Shown here piece by piece: positions 51,251 through 61,978 of a stretch of DNA of 64,000 nt. The stretch's first letter is position 1, and every line of letters starts with the position of its first letter. The position numbers and the translations under genes are program-made. The DNA lies in assembly GCA_040954595.2 (NCBI GenBank), contig CM082582.2, positions 9,238,001 to 9,302,000 of the forward strand. The letters are read 5' to 3'. The notes under the pieces are model-generated. The model had not been told where the DNA came from and did no database searches. It saw only the letters and a list, made by a program, of their open reading frames with translations. The stretch is from Balanoglossus misakiensis (Eukaryota > Hemichordata).

Positions 51251-51937
51251 CCATTTAACGATGTCTGTCGTATCGTCAGTTACCTTGACTTGAAGTGGCA
51301 ACAAGCAAAGCATAAAAATCGTTCAATGCAAACCATGTGTACCAGAACAGAAAGTGCTTTTAGGCTCCTTCTGCGTCCGAGGTCGTTTTTGCTTGGGCAT
51401 GTTGTACTTGGCCAACCTTGGCAGATTGAATTCTCCCACCGATTATTACCGCCAATTCTTCGATTCGATGATCAATTTAAAATCACAGCTGTACAGCCCT
51501 GCCCCTTTCAACGTAAAATGAAAACCGGTAAAGACAGGTATCACTGAAATGTGTGTACACGTTCTGTTTACAATATTGTAAAGTGTTTCTTGTTGACTCA
51601 GTTTATGTTCGCTGTGTCGACCAGGTGACTGTGTACCACATTTGGGCGAAACATTAATTCCAATCACTTTCAGGTAAAGGCGCAAATTAACCAGCCAAAG
51701 TTATTTTTGCCTGATTGTTCGTCGCAGTAAATACATAACCGATTTTTTTTTCTCATTGCAATTGCTCGTATATTTCTTCGTTGCCATACAATTAGAGGGA
51801 CGTTCGCCCGGTATGCAGATGTTTGTAAACACACCCAATCACCAAGTTCACAAAAAAATTGTGTGCCCTTGTATCGTTCACAAGACAAATCACATTAGAG
51901 ATCCGGGTCATTCAACTGTTTTCGGTTATCTCCGCTC

Positions 51938-51971
51938 AAAACCTTGACATGTCTGGTTTTGTAAATCGATA
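51938..51971 (+). promoter_or_regulatory. Conserved block upstream of short copy F
   Basis: AAAACCTTGACATGTCTGG at 51938-51956 is identical to 20507-20525 upstream of copy E. The similarity fades after the following TTTTG. Candidate promoter or first-exon sequence retained since duplication. Confidence 0.5.
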
Positions 51972-52304
51972 CCGACCAATGCTTGGCAACTGATGTGTAT
52001 ATCACTTCTGTGCACACGACGAGTTTGACAACAACGCCAGAATGATTTCAGATCCCTGTCAGAGGACTACGTAGTATCCGGACGTGCCTGGACATATCAC
52101 ACACACACGCCTAAAACTATTCCAGCGCGACGGTTTGCCTAGTTGTGACGAGTTGGTCTCTACCTTTATTGTTCAGGTAAAGTTAAATATTTTTCTTGAG
52201 AAAATCAAACGTATTTAACTACATTTATACGTGTAAGTAGAACATTACATTGGAGAGAGGAGTGTGTAATACAGGTTTGTCTCTTGTTATTCGCAGGCAA
52301 AATC

Positions 52305-52795
52305 ATGGTACTTCTAACAGGAAAGTCATGGGTTGCTGTTCTCTGGTGTATGCTGGCATTTCTGTTTAACGTGGTATTCAGCGCACCCATAGATTTGGCT
52401 GAACCAGGTAATGAAAAGCAGGGTGGATTCGAAAGAAATCGTCGTGTTTTTTTGCTCAAATTTCCGAAGCAAGATTTTGTTAGTATATGAGCTAAAAGAG
52501 TTTCACCATGGTCACAAATGACTGTGAGTTCCTAGTCGGTCCAAAGGACTTGAACCTACACGTTTTAAAGACACCGTACAAAATGAAAAGGTAGATATTT
52601 GAAAAAACAACGCAAATATTTATCCACTTTTACTTTTTTGCAGAGCAAGGTTTATTCATCAACGCCACTTGTGACGCGGCTGAGAGATACACGCTCCGGG
52701 TTACTCAGGCCGATTGGACATTCATCGTGATGTATTCCTGCTTTGGCTACACTCTTTCGGAGACTGCGCATAAAGAAGTCTTCCAGGCGATCTGA
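52305..52795 (+). CDS. Short 84-residue member of the TspO-like family, copy F
   Basis: Coding exons 52305-52407 and 52644-52795 give 84 residues, exactly the exon sizes (103 and 152) of copy E. The donor is CCAG|GTAATG and the acceptor TTTGCAG|AG, phase 1. A noncoding first exon probably ends at 52176 (TTCAG|GTAAAG), with its acceptor at 52295-52296. Exon 1 reads as a signal peptide, with possible cleavage in VFS|AP. Exon 2 has a sequon (Asn-Ala-Thr-Cys), YTLRVTQADWTFIVMYSCFG and a 15-residue tail. It shares API, a proline before the intron, the sequon and ADWT...YSCFG with copy E, although most other positions differ. AATAAA near 52948 or 53284 could end the transcript. Probably a secreted or single-anchor peptide; role unknown. 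Confidence 0.65.
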
Positions 52796-53872
52796 CGTCC
52801 TCACAACCCGAATTAGTACCGAGGATTTTTGCGGGTTGGCTTGTGTGTTGCCCGCTGTTTCCGGCTCGCAACGGTCTTGGTGAAGAGATACGAGATGTTT
52901 TGATGAACGTGACATTATATTAGTGAAAGGATAAGACACTTGTGAATAATAAATATTTTCCATCTGATCCAATGAATTTCAAACGAAGATTTCAACTTTT
53001 ATGACCGTACATCGATGCCGGACATTGGTGGCGAAGGTAAAATTGGTGGGAAAAATTCAACACTGACGAGGTCCCTCCTTTTCGGAACAGGGATTACATG
53101 ATGTCATACTTATAAGCAGAAGTGAAAAAATAATACCTGGAAAACGTGATATCCGTAGACTGAGACAGAAACAACAGCTCGCATTACCAAGAATAGATAT
53201 TGATAAGATGCGTATAATGATGATGGTTTTTAAATTTGTTAATATCCGCTACTGTAGATATATCCTGTCGTTATTGTCGAGAATAAAGAATTATTCACTA
53301 CTGACGTGCTGTGCGTTTCACTGAAAGATTTTCTTCGACAGCATGTGATTTGCTGCAGTGTGAAGGTTTCGACCGCGTGGGGGCGCTCTAGCACCCTGTT
53401 GCCACTGGTGACATGCTAAACAACATCCTTTCGCACCTTCAATCGCAAAAAAAACAGATTTGAGTCGTTTGAAATTATTTTATTTCGTATAAGTTGTATC
53501 AAAAAGTGACATAACAACAGAATAATACATCCACACATATGAATGGTTGTGAACTGTACATGGTCTGGTTCCCCTGCATCAGGGTTTTAAGAATGATTTT
53601 AAAAACTCTAAGGGTTAAAATGCGGACAGTAGCTGTAATTTTGACATGTCTCCAGCATTTACATTTTGTGGTTCAATGTATGTTGGAAAACATGTAGAAT
53701 TCGGTTTGTTGGGCAGGTATCTTTGTGTACAGCTGAATGATTAACTGGGCACTTTGGTATTCGCTTCGCAGAATGAACAGTGGTGGTTGTAGCACAAAAC
53801 AAAACTGAAGACAAAAAAAGCCAAACTCACAGCTACTGCCCCTTCTATTGTCTTGCAGACTAAATTTCGCTT
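52796..53872. other. Convergent 3' flanks of copy F and the first DHRS1 gene
   Basis: Holds polyadenylation signals in both directions: AATAAA near 52948 and 53284 on the plus strand, and TTTATT near 53479 for the minus-strand DHRS1-type gene. No additional gene. Confidence 0.5.
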
Positions 53873-56695
53873 TCAATAAAACTTGTGGAAGGCTATTGCT
53901 AACGTCCATGCTGGCAGTTTGAGAAATCTTGGCACAAAGCAAGCAATCCAGGGATGGCCTAGAGCTTGAAGTACGTGCTTGACGCGACGATAGTTAGGTG
54001 GCTCTTTCCCGTCAACATCTTTGAATCCATACTCGTCAGCTAACTCGCCAGTCCATAAAATATAACCGGATTTTTTCATGATATTTGGATCTATTGAAAC
54101 AAAAACACCTAATGTCAGAGTATGCAATATTTTGGAGAACTTCACAGAAAATTCAAAGCTTTCTTATGTGAAATGTTTTTTTTTTACAGGCAATATATGG
54201 CAGTATATCAAACAATGATTTATTTTGCAATATTAGGTAAAAGCAACTGTTGATAAATGCCAATAGAAACAGTAAGTTGTTCTTTGTTTGAATGATGCCA
54301 ACACATAGTGTGTTTCATGAATATGTAAATTCCATGCAAATTTCACATTATATATGCATAATCAGGTTTATGACTAATGCACAGCCTGGTCTCTACTGCC
54401 TGAGAAGAACACATTCACTTTCTGATATTGCTGTCTCATGAATATCAAATAGGCAAGAGAAAACCCTGCAGAGTAGACCAGTCTGTGGTGTTTTGTGTTG
54501 AATGAGACTCACCAGTAGCTAGGTGCACTATACATTTCCCTGGGTACTCAATACTTTCACCATTTTCAAAACCTCGCAGTAACTGTAAAAATAAATGAGA
54601 ATATACTCTGCAAATGTCTCAGGAAGTAACAATAACTTTCATATACTTGTATGAGTAAATAATAACCAAAAGATGGCCACTTTCATCCATCCAGTCTCCA
54701 TCTTGTTATATCTCAGTGTAGAAGTTTGTAAAACACATAAATTGGATTTATTGGCCGCCATGAAGCAATTAAATAATCATGAAAATTTGAACAGGAGAAA
54801 TCATTCTAGCTTATTCTCTGTTTTTCTGATATCTGTTGATGAATATATAATGTATGCTTACCATATCATCTGCATCAAATTTGCCTTTAGTCAAGCCGTC
54901 TGTTATAATTTCTGTCTTGACAGGGCCTGGCCATAGTGACACACAGGCAATGTTGTGAGGTCTCAACTCCACAGCACAGTCCACCATCATCTTATCACAC
55001 TGCACAAAATCAAATCAAATCAAATCAACCAAGTGATATTATTGATAACACTGAATTATTTGTAATGGCGATTTTTGACAGTTTCAATGTCTTCAATGAC
55101 AGAGAATAAATCACTGTTCAATTTACTACATGTATCACGCAATGTACCACAAAAATTAAACATACCCCAGCTTTGCCAGTACCATATGGGACGGTAAAGA
55201 GATGTTCGACAGCACCCACTGAAGATATATTTATCATGAGTCCCCGTTTGTTTGGAATCATTAGCCTGGCTCCATACACGGCACATATGTAATGGTTTCT
55301 ATGAAATAAACAAACAGATTGAGCTTGTAAACAGATCCCTGAAAATATAAGAAGATAATGAGGGATGGTTGAAGGTGATACATTACACCACCAAATTTTA
55401 TTTTATCAGCAGTTATGGATAACAGGTTTGGAGTTAATTGGATCTCTGATACTCATACAATTGGTGCACTAAAAAAAAGATGGCAAAAAAAGATGTGAAA
55501 CCATACGAACCTCAATCCAACAACATTCACTTCATCCCACATCTCCGGCGGCAATTCCCAAAATGATGTCTTCACATTGGATGTCAACGTCTTGTCATTT
55601 GAAAAGAAGAGTATAATTGTATTGGCAGTGAAAAAAGTTATGTGTTTTCTTTGTCATTTATTTGAAAAAATAATTACTGACTACGGCTCAACAACATGAC
55701 TTATAGTAATGAACATTCCAATGCAAAGACAAATCAGATACACAGAATACTAGACAGACTCACTGGCACAGCAGAATAGACATTATTGATCAAGATATCC
55801 AGACGTCCATCTTGTTCCTGCGCAACTCGCTCAAACAATTTCTTGATTTGTGCGTCATCACTGTGGTCACACTGAACAGGGATGCACTTGCCTCCGCGCT
55901 TCTCTACCTGAAAACAAAAGAACGTACAGTACTAAACTGTAGGGGGCGTTTTGCACATTGGGAAGGTCATAATTAACCGATGCCAAAGTGACCGCAATTG
56001 TTATTATATCACTAGTTGGTCACTTATAGGGCAGTATGCGGTGTATGTGTATTCAAAGTCCAAAAACACACACTCCAGATTCAATCTAATGTGACGCATT
56101 TATCACAAACCAATAGTTTACCTCTTCAGCAGTTTCCTGTAGTGATCCTGGATACTCGGCCGACCCCGGCTTCAAAGTTCTACCTGCCAAAAACAGATCA
56201 CTCCCTTTATTTTCTGTACTATGGTGATTTATAATCTGGTAAGTTGGTGTAATTTAATGAAAATCAGACAAATTAACAGCTTCACTACCCGAGTAAATTT
56301 ATTTGAAGATGCAAGCCTCAATCAATAACTTTCAATCAATCAATTAATCAAAAATATAAAGCAGCAGTCTAAGAGGTACGGTGCCAAAATGACAAACTGA
56401 CATGAATATATTTAGGTCAAATCTCACAATTTTGGCTTATTGTCCAAATAAGGCAGTCAAAGTTCACCTTTTGGAAGTTTACTCGGAAATGATACACGAT
56501 AAATTGAATAACAATCTATAATCACATCCCATTTGTTTGACTTGTTGATGACCCGATTTGACTATTGTGTGGATGAGACTGACCTGTGACGTAGACAGTA
56601 GCTCCAGCTTCTCCTAGTTGAAGAGCAATACCTTTGCCGATACCACGACTTGCACCGGTGACAAGGCACACTTTTCCTGCCAATACACCTGTCAT
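53873..56695 (-). CDS. DHRS1: DHRS1-type short-chain dehydrogenase, tandem copy 1
   Basis: Eight coding exons: 56695-56584, 56183-56122, 55907-55764, 55590-55511, 55298-55166, 54999-54862, 54582-54513 and 54090-53873. They join in frame to 318 residues, close to the 313 I recall for vertebrate DHRS1. All introns are GT-AG. The Rossmann signature TGASRGIG is at residues 13-20, NN at 99-100, catalytic Ser158/159, Tyr171 and Lys175 (YGTGK), and SLWPGPVKTE follows the active site as in DHRS1. NAD(P)H-dependent carbonyl or steroid reduction is the family activity; the substrate here is unknown. The ATG lies five bases inside its exon, and a noncoding exon ends at 57049 (CACAG|GTACGT). The C terminus is HKFY, with no peroxisomal signal. 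The catalytic residues are intact. Confidence 0.9.
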
Positions 56696-57846
56696 GGCAA
56701 CTGGGCAAAAAAATGACAAAATAAAGTTAGTTTCCAAACCGGGTTTAAAACACTGTATACAGAAATTCCACTGAATAGCAACGAAAGTTGAAGGTTTATA
56801 GGGCTTCACCAACGCTTTCAGTTCCCTGCCCCGATTATACCGCTGGCTGCGCTGTTCGAATTACGTAAGTGCGGTAGCAATGTACGTCAGGAGAACGTGT
56901 GACCAGTGTAAAAACTGTTCACGACTGCCATGTGCCGCGCAGCGTCCATCGATTATTTTTTTCACCACAGCGAAGAATAATGACAGTGTTTTAAAGGCAT
57001 CTCACTTTATCATGCGATAACAACGCGAACTAGAAAAGTGGCACGTACCTGTGTTGAATCAAGTTGACAGACCAACGACTTGGACGGATCGTGGGCACTA
57101 CCGGAGAACTAAGTGATTGATCATGTACATGGTCTGACGGTCGGTCCTGGTAAACTACACAACTGACCTTCAGCTGAACCCACGTGATCATTCTGTTCTC
57201 GTTGTTGCTGGGTAAATAAAATATCGTCCTTGTCTCTGGAATCTAGGCCAGCTTTACAAAGCGGTGAGGGCGGTATTTCTATCTTGAATTCAAGCTTTAC
57301 CATCTTTTAGCCATTTGAAAACCTACAAGTTTGCAGAAAGATTCATGTTTTTTTTTATTCAGTTATATTCCCTGATTTCCATCACAAACAGGAATAATTG
57401 CAAAACCATAACTGTAAATGTCTGATACAGGCATAATCAAAACACTCCAATGTTTCAATATGATATTCTTATAAATGTTATTATTAAGAGTAAAATTTCG
57501 GAATAAAATATAATATTGCCAAGCAGTAGTTCCATATAAATCTCATACAGCATGTTGTGTGTTGGGAATTGAAACTTCAGCTCCTGAGTCTTGGATCACC
57601 AAACACTCCACGGACTATATGAAACATAGTCATTAAAATAATTATGAAGTAAAATATTCATATAATAGGCCTACTTGAAGACACTTTATGCTTTCTTGGC
57701 CTGCAATTACTAAATAGATTAAGAATGCCCAATGCACAAGAATTGACGTTTAATATCCAAATCATTTATACCACACAAAGTGGTTTTTGCCTATTTCATT
57801 GTGATTTTGGAAGAACATAATCCCTTATATTCCATTCCTGCTGGGT

Positions 57847-60479
57847 TTACAATTTGCTGAATGATGCTGACATTACCCATCTTGGAATGCGTATGAATCT
57901 TGGTGTGAGAGCAGCCACCCATGTGTGTCCGCCGAGAGTTAGTACATCCTTCACACATGCGCTACAAAATGGCTCCCTTCCGTCGATGTCTTTAAACCCG
58001 TATTCTCTCGCTAAATTTCCCGCCTGCAAGATGCGACCAGTTTTCTTCATAATGTTGGGATCTGTTAAGAAAAGTTTATTAAATATGCAAATGAGGAGAT
58101 AATTTATGATAAAATTGATGGAACTTTCTACATGCTTACATGCTTTCTTGAATTTGTAGATAAAACACTGACCTGATGCCAAATGTACGACAGCTTTTCC
58201 GGAGTATTCTGGTGTTTCTCCCATTGCAAACATCTGTATTTGCTGTGGATGGCAAGAGAGAAGATACACATATTTCCTCTGAGAAGAATTCCAACATCTG
58301 TATACTGAGTGTTACATAATCATAGCATCAGATTTTCATTGCAAATGTAGGGAATACATGGCCTATTTTGGACCCAAACTTCATATGTTAAATCAAGGAC
58401 ATGCCATAGCACGATCAGTACAATCCAATCTGGATTAACCCTTTTCACCACCATGGTCCAGTCCAAACCCATTGTTTTCTATGGTAAGATTGGACCTCTA
58501 AAGAGGTAACTGGGGGTGAGAGAGATAAAACCATGGCAGCTATTAGGTATAATCAGCGTTGGTTCAGTTTACATCTCGAATAATGCCAAGCTTCACAAAG
58601 GCTGAACGTTGTGGAAGCACATAAACAAGAGGCAACATTTTGCGAAGGCAGGCTGTGAGAGAGTTGGATCATATAAACAAGTCACGAGCTCAAACACAAG
58701 TCATTCACAAAGTGATGTCATTCCTTTTCCAATAAAAGACCAACCAACAGCTGGATGATAGAGTTTATGGAGTTCACATACCTGCGACATTTTCTTTGCA
58801 GCGTCACCTTTTAAATTCAGCATTGTATCCTGTATAATTTCTGTTTTCACTGGTCCAGGCCACAATGATATAACTGCAATGTTATGACGGCGGATCTCCT
58901 GTGCACAATCATGGGCCATTTTATCAACCTGTAAATAATTTGACAGTTATTATTCTAACACTCAGCATCTGTTACCGTGACACACACAATGAATGTATGT
59001 ATCACAGCACAAACTGAATTGGCATACAACAGAGCAGCATTATTGGAAAAGAATTACTTATCACTTCTACCTTCACTTGCTAAAAACATTTACCATCACA
59101 TGTATACTAATATATCTACACTTACCCCAGCCTTACCAGATCCATAGGCTGCATTGATGAAGTACATGAGACCGCCAGGTGAGGAGATATTGATGATTAG
59201 ACCTTTCTTGGCAGGTACCATCCTCCTGGATGCATACACCGATGCAATGTAATGACTCCTGAAAAAAGGTCAGGGAGAGCAGATCATTACACATGCGAGG
59301 TCTAGCTGGGACGACCATTCTGGTCATGACCTCTATGTGACCTTACACCTGAGTTTTTAGGGTGGTATTAGGGTTCAACCAGGAGCTCCACAGAAGGGCT
59401 AAACCTAATTTAAGGGAATATAAGCTGTAATTTTTGACTTATATTTTCAGTATTTCTGGTCTGTGTCTCAAATGTGATTGCTTGTTCTACTCCAAACAGC
59501 CTTATTCAAACACAGACTACAGACGTTTATTAGTACTTCATTCTTTTAATTTACCTACCTAAGCCCAACAGTGTTGACTTCATCCCATATTTCTGGGGGC
59601 AGTTCCCAGTATTTATTTGAACCAGCTGCAACTAAAGACTAAAATAACATATCCATAGAATAAAAATTATTGATGATGCATGTGTTATTTTACTTTTAGC
59701 TCAGGTGTTCACACCAAAGCTAATATTGTATTAATTTCAGTCAGTCTGTCTGGTTTGCCTAATATCTAAAGAAGAGCTGAAGAAATAAAAGTAAAACCCA
59801 GTATACAAAAAGAGTCTGACAAGGCACTTACAGTGACTGCAGAGTAAGCATTGTTGACCAGAAGATCCAGTTTTCCATTCTGTTCTTTATCTATTCGGTC
59901 AAACAGCTGTTTGATCTGTTCATCATCACTGTGATCACACTTCACAGGTATGCACTGACCACCTCGCTCTCTCACCTGCAAAATGACATTGTATGTAGAA
60001 TCATGTCTGAAAAACAGATCGTCTTGAAATATAACATCTATATTTTTCGTGTGATACCAAAGAAAATTCCAATAGAGAACGTATTGTATGGAAGAGAATA
60101 TAATCATTGTACTTGTCTCATGGCTGATGCACGGATGGATGAAAACTGGATAAAGTTGAAGTAACTAATACCTCTTGTGCTGTTTCCTGCAATGACCCCC
60201 TAGGGCCTGAATCTCGCTGTTCAAGTGTCCTGCCTGTGGGAATTGGACAAATGCAAATTTAGAATCAGATGTCCAATCAACAGATAACATGACAAAGCCG
60301 ACACAGACACTCTTATCGATAGAAGTAATATCAATTCTGGGAGGATGATTATGTAAGAGTGACTGACCCGTGATGTAGACAGTAGCTCCAGCTTCTCCTA
60401 GTTGAAGAGCAATACCTTTGCCGATACCACGACTTGCGCCGGTGACAAGGCACACTTTTCCTGCCAATACACCTGCCAT
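57847..60479 (-). CDS. DHRS1: DHRS1-type short-chain dehydrogenase, tandem copy 2
   Basis: Eight coding exons: 60479-60368, 60233-60172, 59975-59832, 59638-59559, 59258-59126, 58928-58782, 58242-58173 and 58061-57847. They join in frame to 320 residues. Six exon lengths match copy 1 exactly; exon 6 is 9 bases longer and exon 8 is 3 shorter. TGASRGIG is at 13-20, Ser158/159, Tyr171 and Lys175 (YGSGK), and SLWPGPVKTE is present. The protein ends FSKL: Ser-Lys-Leu is the canonical PTS1, predicting peroxisomal import, whereas copy 1 ends HKFY. The first coding exon is about 96% identical to that of copy 1, far above the rest of the gene. A MITE-like element lies in intron 6 (58437-58523). A TTTATT near 57354 may mark the 3' end. 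Confidence 0.9.
58437..58523. mobile_element. Short MITE-like element in DHRS1 copy 2 intron 6
   Basis: Starts AACCCTTTTCACCACCATGG and ends GGTAACTGGGGGTGAG. It shares most positions with 63441-63531, including TCTATGGTAA and TGGACCTCTA. The outer ends are roughly complementary (CACC...GGTG). There are no coding regions. Confidence 0.6.
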
Positions 60480-60621
60480 AGTCAAGTGGTCAAATCTGTA
60501 ACAAGAATGACAGTCTTTAAAAAATTAATTACATAATACATCAAGAAACACACTGTCAAAGTACAAAGTTGAACTGTACAAGGACATATGGTCTACAAAG
60601 TAAATATAATGCTCCGTAATT

Positions 60622-60728
60622 GCTGCAGTATTGTAGCTCGAGGTTTTGCTTGGTATTGGGGGAGGGGGCGTGGTCACATCCACCTTCCAATGTATACCAG
60701 ACAAAACCCCGAGCTACAGAACTGCACC
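60622..60728. repeat. Imperfect hairpin upstream of DHRS1 copy 2
   Basis: Bases 60633-60656 pair with 60694-60717 at 22 of 24 positions. Pairing continues outwards to 60622 and 60728 with a few mismatches. The 37-base loop is G-rich then C-rich. It resembles a foldback MITE or a structured RNA precursor. It lies between the start of DHRS1 copy 2 and DAD1. Confidence 0.65.
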
Positions 60729-60779
60729 CATCAAGATATGGCCCAGGACCACAATAAGCTGTAGGCTCCAAGTCGCTAT

Positions 60780-61343
60780 GGCAGAGTCCCTACATATAAA
60801 ACAGTCTTAACTTTTTTGGTGTACACCACATGTACATGATGCATATGTGCATGTACAGTACTGCAGTGGTTAGAAATCATGATCTTTCATGACGTGCCGA
60901 CCGAATTTGATACCAGATACAGAATTGTCGAGATTGGTCTTATTGTTACATAGTTTGCTAAGTACACTTGCCTTCGTAGCTGCGTTTATCAGGTTGGATG
61001 TACAGTATGTACCACGATGAAGACGAAGTGGGAACTGTATGCTGTCTGCTGTAGAGTTGACCTTTGCCCTGTGATCAAAGGTCAGTTCTAGGGCTTCGAA
61101 GTTATCAACGTGTATCGATCATTCAGTACACCCAATAACTTAGTCAATTACTCTGAAATCTGAAATTTTAACATATCATTTTGGTCAGGAAGTATTTTAA
61201 TCAATAACAACTCCGAACATACACACGTTTATAAAGTTTGGATCGAGGGTGTCAATCCCCCATCATCCTTTTCTACTTCCTTTTCGGTTCAGCCATCTTC
61301 GCCACATCACACCCGTGTGAAGAAGAGACACAGAAATTGCACG
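60780..61343. other. Head-to-head promoter region of DHRS1 copy 2 and DAD1
   Basis: The two coding starts are 865 bases apart and diverge. Copy 2 needs a noncoding first exon in this interval, because an acceptor (GTTACAG) precedes its ATG exon at 60495; I could not place its donor. No other gene is visible. Confidence 0.4.
61266..61305 (+). promoter_or_regulatory. Probable DAD1 start site: pyrimidine tract and YY1-like motif
   Basis: CCTTTTCTACTTCCTTTTCGG followed by GCCATCTT (61292-61299). A pyrimidine-rich initiator with a downstream GCCATCTT is typical of constitutive metazoan genes, and it lies about 50 bases before the DAD1 ATG. The assignment is by motif and position. Confidence 0.45.
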
Positions 61344-61978
61344 ATGTCTGCGAATATTGTGACGGTCTTGGTCAAATTCTACGATGAATACCAGAAGAAC
61401 ACACCCCAGAGGTTGAAAATCATCGATGCCTACCTTACGTACATACTGCTAACGGGTATTGTGCAGTTCGGATATTGTGCCCTGGTTGGAACTTTCCCGT
61501 TCAACTCCTTTTTGTCGGGGTTCATTTCGTGCGTGGGGTCATTCGTTCTCGCAGGTAATCAAAACTTATCGTGTTCCTTCTGTCACAATGAAAGATTTGA
61601 TTTTTTGTGTCTGCATTGGAAAGGGGGATTTGTTTATGTCCAATTTTTACATCCTTGCGTTCACATATGGTTTATTCGTGGCTGGTGGCGCTGTTCATTT
61701 CATGGACCCGGAAGTGGGTTGCAACGATGCTAACACATGCATATGATGATCACCTTCATAGTGTGGCAAATATGCACACAATACAGCCATGTATGGATGA
61801 ATCGTGTTTTGTGGGTGTTTTAATCAAAATAATTCTTTCCTTTGCAGTTTGTCTGAGAGTGCAAGTCAATCCAGCTAACAAGTCACAGTTTTATAACCTA
61901 TCACCAGAGCGTGCCTTTTCAGACTTCATTTTCGCCAGTGTAATACTTCATCTAGTGGTGATGAACTTCATAGGGTGA
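61344..61978 (+). CDS. DAD1: DAD1, oligosaccharyltransferase subunit
   Basis: Coding exons 61344-61554 and 61848-61978 give 113 residues, the usual DAD1 length. The donor is GCAG|GTAATC, the acceptor TTTGCAG|TT, phase 1. The protein starts [16 protein letters not shown] and has three membrane segments: about 27-50 ([20 protein letters not shown]), 54-71 ([16 protein letters not shown]) and the C-terminal [15 protein letters not shown]. It keeps the conserved LRVQVNP and ending NFIG. DAD1 (Ost2 in yeast) is a small ER-membrane subunit of the complex that transfers the dolichol-linked glycan to Asn-x-Ser/Thr sites; its loss triggers apoptosis in mammalian cells. A possible 3'-UTR intron runs from TATAG|GTAAGA (near 62000) to TTCCCAG near 62127, with ATTAAA near 62252. 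Confidence 0.97.
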
